A stretch of 64,000 nucleotides of DNA, taken from contig JAWNGF010000015.1 in the NCBI GenBank assembly GCA_037039685.1, positions 449,001-513,000 of the forward strand, read 5' to 3'. This stretch comes from Ceratobasidium sp. AG-K. Taxonomy: Eukaryota; Basidiomycota; Agaricomycetes; Cantharellales; Ceratobasidiaceae. The notes below the pieces were generated by a model. The model ran no database searches. It had not been told where the DNA came from and was given only the letters and a program-made list of their open reading frames with translations. The first letter of the stretch is position 1, and the number at the start of each line of letters is the position of its first letter. A program made the position numbers and the translations under genes. Below, one piece after another: positions 41,001 to 53,399 of the stretch.

Positions 41001-42608
41001 AGAGAATCCCCTTCAATTCTAGGGATGACATGGTTGTCAGAAGGCAACCCTGAAATAAACTGGGAAACAATGGAAATTACTTGGCAAAAAGAACCCATCA
41101 TGGCAAAAGTGGCACATCTAACAGAGATAACAGAAAAATTCCCAGATGTCAAGAAGATCTTCAGTGAGGAACTTTTCAAGGAGTTGCTGCTACACAGGGA
41201 ATGGGATTGCAAAATCAATTTCAGGCCAGATGCAGAACTACCTAAACTGGTATGAACTTATCTGCTCTCTCCAATGGAAACACGGGTCCTGAGGAAGCAT
41301 ATAGAGGAGGAACTAGTGGCAGGCCAGATTGTACCAAGCAAATCACCCGTTGCTTCACACGCTTTCTCTGTTAAGAAGCACCAAGATGAAAATGCAGAAC
41401 CAATGACACCATAGGAACTTTTGCAATTGGTAGTTGACCTCAGAGGAATCAACAAAGTCACTATACCCAATCAATTCCCTCTACCACTACAGCAGGACCA
41501 TCTCAAAAAATTGAAGGAAGCCAAAATCTTTTCAAATTTGGACCTATGGCAAGGCTTCAAAAACATCCAAATCAGGGAGAGCAACCAATGGAAAACAGCA
41601 TTCAGAACCAAGGAAGGACACTATGAATACAGGGTTATGCCATTTGGACTTGTGAACAGTCCAGCAATCTTCCAATGAATGATGGACAAAATCCTCCATG
41701 ACATAAAGGATGTTTTGGTCATGATCTGCATTGATGACATCCTCATCTTCTCAAAGGACAGGGAGCAGCATGTGAAAGATGTCAGGGAGGTACTAAGGTG
41801 ATTAGAAGAAAACCTCTTCCTGGAAATCACAACATGCAAATTCTTTATCACCACACTTACCTTTGTCAGCATTGTTATCACACCTCAAGGAATTTCCGTG
41901 GAGAAAGACAAAATCAAGTTGATCCTGGAATGACATATTCCAAAGACAGTCAAACAGGTACAAGCCTTCTTAGGCTTTGCAAACTTTGGACAATGATTTG
42001 TGCAGAACTTCAGCAGTATTGTTAAACCATGAACCAAGTGCACAAGAAAGGAGCAGAAGTGGGAATGGGTGGTAGAAGCACAACAAGCCTTTGATGAACT
42101 TGAAACCACAGTAACCAAGGATCCAGTATTAGCACATCCCAACCCTACCAAATCCTACTTTGTAGAAACAGATGCATCAGGGGTAGCAATGGGAATGATT
42201 CTTTCACAACAACAAGACAACAGTTATCTACACCCAATTGCATTCCTATCACAGCGTTTCACAGCACCACAAATGAACTTTGATACACATGACAAAGAAC
42301 TCCTAGCCATCAGCACAGCCCTGAAGCATTGGAGGTTACATCTGGAAGGAACCAGAGAACCAGTCACAGTTTATTTGGATCATAGGAACTTAACTTACTG
42401 GCAAACAGCAAAAACTTTCAACTGACAACACAACAGATGGTAACAAGAACTTGTGGCCTTCAACATTTAGATACACTACCCACCAGGAAAACTATCTAGC
42501 AAGCCAGACCTCTGGTCAAGACAATCAGAACATCAAGACATACCAAATGCAGAACAAATCATGATACCCCAGGAGAGATTCAAGGGATTTGCTGCTGAAC
42601 TAGGGAGA
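41001..42608 (+). pseudogene. Element J pol, part 1 (end of protease, RT, RNase H)
   Basis: It resumes at SILGMTW. RT has LVVDLRGINKVTIPNQFPLP and ICIDDILIF. RNase H has ETDASGVAMG and DKELLAI. In-frame stops occur near 41250, 41412, 41676, 41800, 41930, 41995, 42030 and 42425. The reading ends at FAAELGR where a solo LTR is inserted. Confidence 0.8.
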
Positions 42609-43066
42609 TGTTGTGAGCCAGCTCTCTCCATTAAACTTGCCTTGTGTCTCGCCTGTCTGCTCTCTTGTTTGTTGTTCTTTTTGTGTTGTTTTCCAGCACT
42701 GCATTGCCACGTTCTTGCAGTAATTTTGTTACATTGTGTAACAAGCTGTGCTCTGTACAAGTCATGAATGCCCACGCAGCATGACTCACTTGGACACTCC
42801 TGACTGGCTTGTATGTATGACTTGTGTGGCTACGCCTTGTATGACTCAGCCACTTTCTGAATATATATAGAGGACCCACAAGCCTGGTAAACCCAGCTTG
42901 TTTTGTCTTGTCAAATATTCCCTTTGAGTGACACTTTGAACCACCCCTACCCTTAAGAGTCTACAGCCACTTAAGTGTGGTGTGATTCAAGAGGTCTCTT
43001 AGGTCTTAGTGCTGTCCACTCTCCCTTGCGGCTTGTCTCATAGCCACTAAGAAGAAGCTTACAACA
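42609..43066 (+). mobile_element. Solo LTR, A-type, in element J pol
   Basis: 458 bp, TGTTGTGAGC to CTTACAACA, flanked by GGAGA (42604-42608 and 43067-43071). Confidence 0.93.
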
Positions 43067-43443
43067 GGAGAGACATTATCACTGGAATCACAGAAGCCCT
43101 GGAAGAGGATGAATCACTTAGCACACTCATACTAGCCATCAGGGATCAAGAAAACCTTCCTCCTAGTGTCAAGAAGCAATTTAAGGATGATGAAATGATG
43201 GAAGGACTCCTGTGGTACAGGGGTGCAATCTATGTTCCAGAAGACAAGGATCTATGTCTGCAACTACTACAGAAACACCACAATTCACCAACTGCATGTC
43301 ATTATGGACAAGCAAGAACCCTGGAACTTCTCTCAAGGTGATACTACTGCCAGGAATGAAAGCAACTGTTAACAGATAGGTGGACTCCTGCAAAACATGT
43401 CAAAGAAGCAAGGGAAATACACATTTGGTACCGGCAAGACTAC
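43067..43443 (+). pseudogene. Element J pol, part 2 (integrase zinc region)
   Basis: It reads ITGITEALEEDESLSTLILA, then HHNSPTACHYGQ and CKTCQ, the zinc-binding part of integrase. Stops appear near 43340 and 43380. It ends at a second solo LTR. Confidence 0.7.
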
Positions 43444-43899
43444 TGTTGTAAGCTACTTCTTAGTGGCTGTGAGACAAGTTGCGAGGGAGAGTGGACAGCA
43501 CTAAGACCTAAGTGACCTCTTGAACTGCAACACACTTAAGTGTCTGTAGGCTCTAAAGGGTAGGGGTTGTTCTAAGTGTCACTTGAAGGGGATGTTTTGA
43601 CAAGACAAAACAAGCTGGGTTTACCAGGCTTGTTGGTCCTCTATATATAAAAAGAAAGAGGCCGAGTCATACAAGGTGCAGCCACATGAGTCAAACATAC
43701 AAGCCAGTCAGGAGTGTCCAAGTGAGTCATGCTGCGCAGGCAGTCATGACTCATACAAAGCACAGCCGCGTTACACAATGTAACAGAATAACCACAAGAA
43801 AGTGGCAACACGGCAAAAGGAAACGGAAACACGACATAAGGCAACTAACAGGCAGGCAAGACAACAGGCAAGTCCAATGGAGGGAGCTGGCTCACGACA
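43444..43899 (-). mobile_element. Solo LTR, A-type, minus strand, in element J integrase
   Basis: 456 bp, flanked by ACTAC (43439-43443 and 43900-43904). Confidence 0.93.
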
Positions 43900-45053
43900 A
43901 CTACTACCTAGAGCAACCTGCCCTTGGGAACACAACAGTTATGACTTAATCATCAAGCTACCCAAATCAGCCAGGTGGGAGTGTATCTTGGTAGTAGTGG
44001 ACCAACACAGCAAAATGTTGCCTTTCATCCCTTGCAAAGAAGCAACAACAGCACAAGGGGTGGCAGATCTCTTCATATCAAATATTTGGAAGCTTCATGA
44101 TTTACTGAGGCAAACATTCTCCAACAGAGGTACCACCTTCAACAGCCACTTCCTGCATACCCTTTACAAAAAACTGGGGATCAACTGTTCCTTTAGTACA
44201 GCCTTCCACCCTCAAACCAATGGTCAATCAGAGTGAGTAAACCAGTGGCTTGAGGGATCCTTGAGGGCTTTCATCAATTACAGACAGGATAACTGGGTGT
44301 GGTGGCTACCTATTGCAGAATTCTGCTACAACAATGATGTGAACAGAACAACAGGCAAGACCCCTTCAAAATAAACTATGGATTCCACCCTAGATGGAAT
44401 GTAATGGACGCCAACATTCTGAACCCTTCTGCTAGAGACCTGCAGGATCAGATGGAAGAAGCAAGAAGAGAGGCAGTAGCAGCAATGCAATTCCATGAAG
44501 AACAGGTGAAGGAACCAAGGGAAAAATACAAACCAGGCAATCTTGTCTGGGTGCTAGGAACAAACTTCAAAAGAAAACGGCCAATGAAGAAGCTTGACAA
44601 TGAGAAATTGGGGCCTTTCAAGGTCACAAGAGTGATTTCCTCCCATGCATATGAGATTGAGCTCCCCAAGTCCATCAGGAAGCACAACAACTTCCATATT
44701 GATCAGCTATGGAAATACAAGGAGGACAAGGAATTCAACAGGAACCACATGCAACCAGCTCCCATAGAAACAGACAAAGATGAAGAAGTCTAGGAGGTTG
44801 AGAAGGTTGTGGACTGGAAGGAAACAAAGCAAGGACTCAAATATGTGATCCAATGGAAGGGATACCCACCAAGCAAAGGCACTGAGGAAAGGGCAGAGAA
44901 GATTGCAGAACTGCTACTCATCATGAGAAGATTCCTCAAAGAAAATTCTTTGGCACCTGTACCTCTGAATTTCAAACAACTACCAGTTAAAAGGACCAAG
45001 GGAAGAGTGGCAAACCTCAACTCAAACAGCTCTCTTCAGCTGCTACTGCTCTA
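43900..45053 (+). pseudogene. Element J pol, part 3 (integrase core, chromodomain)
   Basis: The core reads SYDLIIKLPKSA, SNRGTTFNS (Asp to Asn at the second catalytic position) and HPQTNGQSE, followed by a stop at 44235. A frame change lies near 44370. The C-terminal domain (KKLDNEKLGPFKV) precedes a stop at 44791-44793. The chromodomain is EVEKVVDWKETKQG and YVIQWKGYPPSK. It ends with TAA at 45052-45054. Confidence 0.78.
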
Positions 45054-45099
45054 AAGCCACTCCAAAACCAACTAACCACTCTGAAAAATGTTTTCAACA

Positions 45100-45340
45100 A
45101 TGCCTGCCACTCACTGCTCAGTCACAATCAGCAACCTCCCATGGGCCACAGGCATGGCCTGCAAAATTGCAAACTGTCTTGACTCTGGTGCAGTTTTATA
45201 CCACATCCCTCAACAAATGCAGTGTGCAGGGCAGTGCCAATATTACGAGGGGAGCTACATGCTCCATCTGGCAGTAGCAGGGGAGTTCAAGTGGGTTGGA
45301 CACAAGGCACCCAGAAACAGTCAACTCAAGGAATGCCCAA
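45100..45340 (+). pseudogene. Element J accessory ORF, 3' truncated
   Basis: It starts MPATHCSVTISNLPW, in the same frame as the pol end but after its stop. It aligns with other accessory proteins at ANCLDSGAVLYHI and EFKWVGHKA. LTR E cuts it before the CxxC pair and Trp-rich region. Confidence 0.65.
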
Positions 45341-46334
45341 TGTCATGACCCATCCATGACACACATGGACTCAGCTTGCTTGACTGGACCCATGGCACCT
45401 TAAGTGCCTAATGTACATAGATGTGGCCCTCTCCCTTGTTTCGTGAGGTGTATGGATGACTTGTCCCCACAGTGTATATGGCTGCGCTGTCTGTTGGATC
45501 TTTCCTTTGGAGAGATCAACCTTCTAGAACTTCCATCTAGAAGGTCTTTGTGACTTGCTGACTGAGCTTGGTGCCTGATTGGCCACTATATGTATTGTAC
45601 AACTTTGAGGCATTTATGCCTCTGCCCATTTATACTGGCTTGCAAGCATGGACTTACTCCAGCTTGCTTTGCCTTGTCATCTCTCCCCTCAACTGCAACT
45701 AAGACACTAGGCCTTTAGGTCATCATCTGGACACTAAGTTGGCCCCAGGCCATTGTCATAAAGTCACTAAGGTTGCATGTCGTGAGCTAGCTCACTCCAT
45801 TGGACTCGCCTGTCATCTCGCCTGCCTGTCTCCTTCTTTCTGTTATGTTCTTGTTTGCTGCGTTGCCACCTTCTTGTGGTTATTGTGTTACATTGTGTAA
45901 CACGGCTGTGCTTTGTACGAGTCATGTCTGTTTATACAGCATGACTCACATGGACACTCCTGACTGGTTGACTGCTCTGACTCATGTGGCTATGCTTTGT
46001 ATGACTCGGCCACTTCTTGAATATATATAGAGGACCAACAAGCCTGGTAAACCCAGCTTGTTTTGTCTCGTCAAAACATCCCCTTTGAGTGACACTTAGA
46101 ACCACCCCTACCCTTTAGAGCCTACAGACGCTTAAGTGTGTTGTGGTTCAAGAGGTCACTTAGGTCTTAGTGCCGTCCACTCTCCGTTGCGGCTTGTTTC
46201 ATAGCCACCTAGAAGAAGCTTATGACATTGCATTAGTCACTTTGCATATGGTACATAGCCTCTAAGGCAGCTGGTGGCCTATAGGGTGCAAATGGACACA
46301 GATGTCCATCAACTGGCATAGAAGGGTTGCACCA
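45341..46334 (+). repeat. Element E 5' LTR, split by a solo LTR
   Basis: It begins TGTCATGACC at 45341 and ends GGTTGCACCA at 46334; without the inserted A-type LTR it is about 540 bp. The self-primer AGCTTGCTTTGC is at 45661-45672, with a TTTATA stretch about 30 bp upstream. Confidence 0.75.
45778..46227 (+). mobile_element. Solo LTR, A-type, inside LTR E
   Basis: 450 bp, TGTCGTGAGC to CTTATGACA, flanked by TTGCA (45773-45777 and 46228-46232). Confidence 0.93.
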
Positions 46335-46336
46335 TT

Positions 46337-46348
46337 GCAAAGCAAGCT
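46337..46348 (+). promoter_or_regulatory. Element E self-priming site
   Basis: GCAAAGCAAGCT pairs perfectly with 45661-45672. The internal G:C replaces the A:T found in E1 and B. Confidence 0.75.
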
Positions 46349-48365
46349 CCATACATTGCTAGCCACAAGAAACACACCTTGCTCATGGACGTGGAAAATC
46401 ATGGAATCCTCAAGATCCTTATCAACAGTGGAAGTGGAAGAACTCTATGCAAGGATACAGGCAGTACTGTTGAACCCACCACAAAGGGCAAGGCCCTCAC
46501 CAGACTTCTCAGAGTGACTAAGTCCACACCAACAATCAAGGCCTCCCAGCACTGGAACTGTCCCAGGAGGGCTGGGAGATATAGGCCAAAACTTGGCCAA
46601 AATAGAAAGATTGGCTAACACATCTCTGACAATAGTGGTAATACCAACCACAGATGGCACCACCAGTGCAGGGGCAATCACAATCCCCTCAGCACCCCTT
46701 AGAGTAGGGCTACCAACAGTTGCATCACTGGTGGCTAAACAAACAATACAAATCAGAAGGGAATTGAGGAATCCTACACCAGGACCTTCTCAACCCAGGG
46801 TAACAGTACAGAGATCACCTCTCACCTTTGCAATGATGTCCCACACTTCAGATGGAACAAGCTCTACCTCTGCTCCCTATCCCTTCTACATTGAGGAAAG
46901 CCAAATCCCTGCCCTTGTAAATGCAGTGGGAGCTCCAGCCTCAGCACCCCCATCAAGAACACTGTCTGCAACAAGTGCCAGTGGCTCAATCGCCACAGCC
47001 TCAATAGACAAAAATATAAGGCAACAAAGTGCAGTCATCAATACACAGGGAAGGGAAGAAGAAGTCCTTCAGGCCATCTACAACAGGATACAACAAGAAT
47101 ACATGGAAAACAATGCCATCATGGCAGTAAGGATCAAATTGCTTGAACAGAGGTGGGATACACAAATGGAAGGTAGTACTAACTATTTACAGATCATTGA
47201 ACACATCAGCAGAAGAACAGAAGACACAGTCAACACCTTTCTAGAAAGAATAGGGGCAGTCAAGAACATGCTTTAAAGAATCCAGAATCAGGAAATCACC
47301 ACACTAAAAACAATGGAACAAATCAATATGACCTCCAGCAGACACCAAGCTGGAATCAATGCTTCCATAACAGCACAAAACACAAGGCTGGCAACAATGG
47401 AAGCAACTATACTACGCCTCTAGCAGGAGGAACAGGGAAGGGCCAAAGCCCACAGACAACTTCTGCTCACTATCAGACAACAAATTGCTGACATGGAAAC
47501 TACAACTGATCAGATTGGGGCTGATGTAGAAGCAATGGGTGAACAATAAATGGAAGATAGGGATGAAAGGAGGTTGGAGAAGAGCAGGAGAACTCCACCA
47601 CTGAGAAACCTGCCATCAGCACTGCCCCAACCCTCAGGGCATGGAAGAGGACCCCAACAAGCGCCAATCCCACCATCCTCTCCATGTCGCAACCTGCTAA
47701 GTAGTAGAGTTGACAACTGCTAATCACCTTGGTGACTGTGAGCGATAAGTCTAAGTAGACTAAATCGCTAAGGGAAATCACTAGCTTCTAAGTAGAAGTC
47801 CTAGCTCCAAATCCCAAGTGGCTGCTGTAGTGGCTAAGTAGCCAAGTGCCTCTGATCACACACTGTAGGGAGAGTTGACGAGGCGAAGCAAGCTGGGGGT
47901 GACCATGCTTGCAAGCCAGTATATATAGGTAAGAGGCGAGTGAGTCATACTAAGTACATGAGTCACAAGCCTGAGTCAGAGTCCAAGTCAAAAGGGGGCT
48001 GCTCAGGCCAGCCAATAGAAAACAGCATGAGTCATATGACTCTTGGTGACACGTCATCCATACACCTCACTAAGCAAGGGAGAGGGCACATCTATTCAGA
48101 AGAGGCACTTAAGGCGCCGATACAAGCCAGGAGTCTGCAGAAAGAGAGACAGAGGGCGGGACAGGTCACAACACTCCATCTACTCCATCTTCCTGTGTGG
48201 AAAATCAGTCAGGACATCAAGTACACCAGCAAGATTGTACAATCATCATCCAAACCCAAGGAGGAAATGGAGGAGGGTCTACCTCCAAACAGAAGATGCC
48301 CAAACCCTTTGATGGGACCCAAGGAGCAGCTACAGACACCTTCCTCTCACAAATGAACACATACT
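46349..48365 (+). pseudogene. Element E gag, N-terminal part, interrupted
   Basis: A Pro/Ser/Thr-rich region precedes a coiled-coil-like segment (46593-47276 open, then stops near 47276, 47423 and 47550). A minus-strand D-type solo LTR splits it at 47695. The frame continues to KMPKPFDGTQGAATDTFL, the start of the capsid domain, and is cut by the F element at 48366. The zinc knuckle and pol are missing. Confidence 0.65.
47695..48173 (-). mobile_element. Solo LTR, D-type, minus strand
   Basis: 479 bp, TGTCGCAACC to GGTCACAACA, flanked by CTCCA (47690-47694 and 48174-48178). It carries a TATATATA box and a reverse self-primer-like segment. Confidence 0.9.
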
Positions 48366-48815
48366 TGTCACAACCCTAGCTGAACCTTGGAGGCCAAGGC
48401 TCCACGGGTGGTGAGGATGGGGGTTGGGATGACAACAAAGGTCAAATGTGCGGCGCTAAGGCCTAAGTGGGTCACACAGTGAAGTATAGGGGAGAATCAA
48501 CAAGAGAACAAGTCTTGTGGGAGCAAGACTTGTGTTGCTGGTATATATACTATCTACTGTGGCAATGTACAATAGAGAGCAGGCAACAAAGGGAACGCAA
48601 ACAAGAAAAAGCAAGAGTCCCAGAGAAGCAAGGACAAGACAAAGGAAACAAGGTAAGTCCATGGACTCCAAGGAGACAAGGGAACAGGCCAGGCAGGCAT
48701 GTCCTGTGGTCATGGCTTACATAGAGGCAACTATATATGCGCCAAGGCGAGAAGAACAAGACCAAACACAAGACAAACAAAGCAACAAAAAGAGAAACAA
48801 GACTAGCTTGTGACA
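48366..48815 (-). repeat. Element F 3' LTR
   Basis: 450 bp from TGTCACAACC to GCTTGTGACA. It matches the split LTR at 9801-11607. TATATATAC is near 48545. Confidence 0.85.
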
Positions 48816-48832
48816 CTACCCCCCCTTCTAGG
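48815..48832 (-). promoter_or_regulatory. Element F 3' polypurine tract
   Basis: The minus strand reads CCTAGAAGGGGGGGTAGT up to the LTR edge. The accessory stop codon TAG lies within it. The same 18 bases occur again at 51078-51095. Confidence 0.75.
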
Positions 48833-49337
48833 CCTCTGAGTCACACAAGGAAGCAACAGACATAACAGACAGGGCATGGTCAACCAACACAAACTCCTCC
48901 TTGCCCAGCACAAATGGATCCTCTGCCGTCCCAGTACCTTTCCAAACATCCTCCTTGTCATCCTCTGTCAGGTCAATAATGGGCTCTTGATGCCCAGGCC
49001 TGCTGGTGAGGTTGATGGCCTCGAAGCGGTCGTGGAGACCAAGCCGAGTATGCCTTGAGGCGTCCATGATCTCCCAGGCATCATGGATGTCTTGTGTGGC
49101 ATGGGCAATCCACGAGTTCCAGCGGACAAGTGGAAATCCCACAAAAGAGCAGGGGGCGCAGCAGTGGTAGGAGCGTGTGCCGACAGTGAACTAAAAGTGT
49201 TGTTGAAGGCCCGAGTGCCAGTATTGACTGTCCTTGGCCAGAGGTACAACCTTGACTGTCCGCTTGAAGTAGGCCAAGCATGTGTAGAGGTTGTTATAGA
49301 TGCGGACAAGGCAGGTGTTGGCAGAAAGGGTAGACAT
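48828..49337 (-). pseudogene. Element F accessory ORF, one internal stop
   Basis: 170 codons starting MSTLSANTCLVRIYNN, in the -1 frame relative to pol. It contains CCAPC (CxxC), RWNSWIAHATQDIHDAWEIM and a tail EPIIDLTEDDKEDVW, the best match here to a SUMO-interacting motif. A TAG at 49191-49193 interrupts it. It is shorter than the E1 protein and has fewer Trp, so homology rests on position, the CxxC and the IDLT tail. Confidence 0.6.
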
Positions 49338-52300
49338 GGTGCGGTGGGTGAAGCAAGAGTGGGAAGAGGGTCTAGTGAAGGAGGGATGAAAACAAAAACT
49401 TTTTGATGAGGGCTCTGAATCCTGGCTGCCTCTTTTATATGCTTAGAGCGCCGAATGGGGCGATCTTCCTTGTTGTCAGCAGCTGAATCCTCCTTTGTCT
49501 CTTCATGGTGACGTTTCCTTGTAACCTTGGGAACTTCCCTAATGGCTGCTGGGTGTTCTTTGTGGAACTCATTGATGAGTTCTGATGCGTTGGCAAGGTT
49601 CTCCAAGGGTTCCCAAGAATTGTGTTCCGCTGTGTAACCCTGCCATTTGACAAAGTACTTCAGGACTCCTTTCTCAACTTTGGAACTTTGGAGGTGTTCC
49701 ACCTTGTACTCTTCTTCTCCTTCTAGCGTTTCAATAGGAGGGGGTGGTTTGACATGGCACCCCTCAATTTTGTCCTCTTCATACTTGGCTAAGCACAACA
49801 CATTGACTACTGGGTGCATGGTCATGGATGGTGGGAGATCTAGTTTGTAAGCATTTTTTCCAACAGCTTCCAAAATAGTGAATGGACCAAGACGTTTGTG
49901 GGATAATTTGATGGAAGGCCTGTTTGTTGTGATGTGATTGTGACTCAGCCACACCTTGTTGCCAAGGATGAAAGGCTCCTCCTGCCGCCGCTTCTCTGCA
50001 TAATCCTTGTCCCGTTCCTTGCTCAGGGTCAAACTGGCCTTAGCGTCTTCCAAATTTTCTAGAATGTGCTGCGCATGAGCTGCAGCCTCTGGCACCAATC
50101 AATCTTCTACTGGTGTGTCTTCAATTGATGGATGGTGGGCCATGTTGGCAAAGAATGGCGTCATGCCAATACTGGAGTGGAATGAATTGTTGTATGCAAA
50201 TTTGGCAAAAGGTAACAGCAAGGCCCAATCATGCTGCCTGAAAGAACAGTAGGTACAAATAAAAGCTTCTACCATCTGGTTGATGCGCTCTGTTTGTCCA
50301 TCAGTTTCCAGGTGATAAGCCATGGAGAGTCTGGGCTAGATGTTGAGGGCCTGGTAAAGTTCTTCCATGAATTTGGAAGCAAATGTGGGGCCACAATCAC
50401 ATACAACGGTTTCTGGGGTTCCATGCAACTTCCAGCAATGCTCCATGAACAGTTCCGCAAGTTTGGGTGATGTGGTCCTTTCTGTACAAGCTATGAAATG
50501 TGCCATCTTGGTTAGGGTGTCCACAATGACCAAGATGGAATCTAGACCTTTTGACAGTGGAAGTTTGATGACCATATCAACGGAGATGTGTTGCCAGGGT
50601 TTGGAGGGAAGTTTGAGTGGTTGCAATTTGCCAAGTGGGCATTGATTGATTGGTTTTGATTGTTGGCACAAGTTGCACAAAGCAACATATTTGTTGACAT
50701 ATGCTTTCATGGATGGCCACCAATACTGCCACTTGACCATTTCCAGGGTTTTTGCTGGCCCTATCTGTCTGGCTGCTTTATTGTCATGATGGAGTTCCAG
50801 GATCTGGCACTTGATCTTCTTGTTGCTAAGGACATAAATCTTTCCTTTGCAATACAACATATCATTCCTGATTTTCCAATCTCCAAATTCCTTCTGTGCT
50901 GATGCAGGTGCCTTTTCTGGTTGGTTGCTGAGGAAAGCCCAAATTGATGTAACATAGTTGTCCCCTTGTGTCTGATCCTTGATTGCTTGCCAAATATCTG
51001 TGGTTGACGCCATACCCTGAGGTTCCTCTTCTGCCAAACTGATGAAGAGATGAGGCAAAAGTAGGGGCTTTTGAGGGACTACCCCCCCTTCTAGGTTGTG
51101 GTCACTCCATCATCTAAGTGCATCCGCCTTTCTGTTAAGTCCGCTGGACCTGTACTTGATCTGGAAATTAAATGCTGAGAGAAAGACTGCCCATCCATTC
51201 TGTCATTTAGTTAGAACCTTGGAGGTCATTAAGTATTCCAGGTTTTTGTGGTCGGTAAGGAGTAACACAGGGATTTCTGTTCCTTCCAAAAGGTGGCGCC
51301 ATTCCTTGAAAGCCTTGATAATTGCCAGGAGTTCTTTGTCAAAGATATCATAGTTTCGTTTGGCTGGGGACAGGCTTTTGGACATGAAGGCAACAGGGTG
51401 GAGTTTGTTGTCGGAACCATATTGACGGAGAACTGCCCCTGTGACTTTGTCCAATGCATCACATTCAATGATGAACCCCTTGTCCTGATCAGGTTGCAGA
51501 AGGATAGGCGCTTTGATGAATTCCTTGATTAATCCCTGGAATGCAAGTTCTGCTTCTGTTCCCCATTCCCATTGCTTTGTTTTCATGGTCAAGTTGTACA
51601 AGGGTTGCACTATGTGAGTATAGTTGCAAATGAACCAGTGATAGAAGTTTGCAAAGCCAAGGAAGGTTTGGATGTCTGTAACATTTTTATGTGTGGGCCA
51701 TTTTTTGATAGCACTGATTTTCTCTTCCTGCATTTTGACCACTTCCCCTGATATGACTAGCCCTAGGTAGTCTACTTTGGGCACATGGAACAAACACTTC
51801 TTGAGGGAGCAGTAAAGGCTGAGGCGTTGTAGACCGCACAGGACTTCCTTTACAAGTGTGGGATGTTCTTCAGGATTCTTGGAGAAGATTAGGATATCAT
51901 CAATGTAGATCTCCACGTACACCCCTTTGATGTCCCTAAACTTGGCGTCCATCATGTTTTGGAAAGTGGCCAGTGCATTGGTGAGCCCGAATGGCATGAC
52001 TTTTGTTTTGTAGAGCCTGTATTTTGTCCTGAAAGCTGTTTTGTGAACATCTACCTCTGCAACCCTGACTAGGTTGTATCCTGACTTGAGATCAAGTTTG
52101 GTAAAGATTTTTGCACCCTTGACCTGCTCAATGAGATCATCTGTTCTTGGTAGTGGGTAACGGTTCTTTTTGGTCCATCTATTCAGGTATTGATAGTCCA
52201 TGCAGAGTCTGGGAGGTTGTGGTTTTCTGTCAATGTTGTGGCATTTGACAAACATTACAGGCAATGCCCTTTCTGAGGTTGAGGGTATGATGAATCCTTT

Positions 52301-53030
52301 TTCCAGATTTCTGTCAATCCATGCTTTGAGAATGCGATCCTCTTCCTTGGTAAGAGAGTAGACTACACCTATCTTGGGTTTTGCACCTGGTTCCAATTCG
52401 ATTTTGAGGGCATAGGGTCTGTGGGGAGGCAGTTTCTCTACTTCTTTGGCCACAAACTCGTCTTTGAATTCGAAATATTCATCAGGAAGCTGACCCACTA
52501 CCCCTCCTTCTATGGCGTTGCAATCTTTGCATAAACATTCTGCCATGCAATAATCTGACTCAAATTCTAGTGTCCCTAATGCCCAATCAATCCTTGGGTT
52601 ATGCTTCTTCAGCCATGGGATGCCCAGAACTATGGTGTGACAGCCTAATGGCGCAACATTGCAAGTGATTTCTTCAACATGGTCATTCATAATGATTTGG
52701 AAGGTACACTCCCTGTCAATCAACCCGTTTGCTATTGGTTGGCCATCTATTACTTGGACCCGTCTTGCAGTCTTGTTCTTTTTTCTGGGGAACTTGTGTT
52801 TTTTTATGTACTCAGAGTTGATGAAGTTTCCCGATGCTCATGAGTGAGATCATTGCAACAGTAATAAGGTTTTTCAGGCTTTCAATTGTGATGGGGACTC
52901 AAAGTTGGTCTGCATATTTGGTAGAACAAAGGTTTATTTTATTTACAGATTGTTTTCCATCCTTCCTGACTACACAATCTAATTCCAACTTTAGGCCGCC
53001 TGATGCTCCCCTCAGTTGATGCCTTTTCCC
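48968..53030 (-). pseudogene. Element F pol
   Basis: Pol is -1 to gag at the slippery site (53024-53030) and opens with HQLRGASGGLKLELDCVV. Protease is decayed near 52830-52930. RT is in 51203-52723 with EIYIDDILIF intact near 51905 and LGFANFYHWF. RNase H has IIECDALD. Integrase spans 50336-51058 and 50099-50323 (HHDNKAARQIG, ISVDMVIKL with the first Asp, CDCGPTFAS, TDGQTERIN). A chromodomain (YKVEHLQSSKVEKG, YFVKWQGYT) lies near 49500-49720. Stops lie at about 51203, 50333 and 50099. Confidence 0.85.
51078..51095 (-). promoter_or_regulatory. Element F central polypurine tract
   Basis: It is identical over 18 bases to the 3' polypurine tract at 48815-48832 and lies between RNase H and integrase coding, where lentiviruses carry their central tract. 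Confidence 0.6.
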
Positions 53031-53399
53031 AACTCTGAATCTGTGGTGTCAACTTCCTCTAGGGCGGCTATTTGTGCCCGGCAATCTTTGGCAATATGTC
53101 CCTTCTTCTGGCAACAGTAACATGCGGTTTCACTCGTGGCAGCTGCTAGCTCCACCTTGGCTTGGCGGGTATCTGGTTTGATGAAACTAAAGGGGATCTC
53201 TGTTGTTGTTCCATCAGCCCATTCTACCTTGGGTGTGAGGAACCTGTGCTTGTTTTTGCCAATTGACTCGATTGTACCCTTCTTGCTACCCTGAGGGGTT
53301 ACCATGTACATTGCTTCTCCCTTCTGGAATTTATGCGCTGTTGCGCTTGTGGTCACCTGCTTCTGTGTTCTGCTCAGTGTCACTCTCTCCAAGGTGCTT
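53012..53399 (-). pseudogene. Element F gag, C-terminal part
   Basis: It reads ERVTLSRTQKQVTTSATAHK to the zinc knuckle CYCCQKKGHIAKDC and ends SELGKGIN, then TGA (53012-53014). GGGAAAA (53024-53030, minus strand) lies three codons before the stop. The capsid core is absent because the sequence switches to a D-type LTR at 53400. Confidence 0.8.

Larger units (their letters stand above)
39773..45340 (+). mobile_element. Element J: decayed chromovirus, both ends lost
   Basis: Gag (C-terminal part), pol and the start of an accessory ORF follow in order. The element lost its 5' end at the B-type LTR (39772) and its 3' end at LTR E (45341). Three later insertions split pol: 40799-40998, 42609-43066 and 43444-43899. 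About 90 protease codons are missing at the first of these. Confidence 0.8.
48366..53399 (-). mobile_element. Element F: minus-strand Ty3/gypsy element, 5' part missing
   Basis: The 3' LTR lies at the left, then polypurine tract, accessory ORF, pol and the C-terminal part of gag, up to a D-type LTR at 53400. No 5' LTR, primer site or gag core is present. Its pol is closest to that of element B. Confidence 0.85.
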
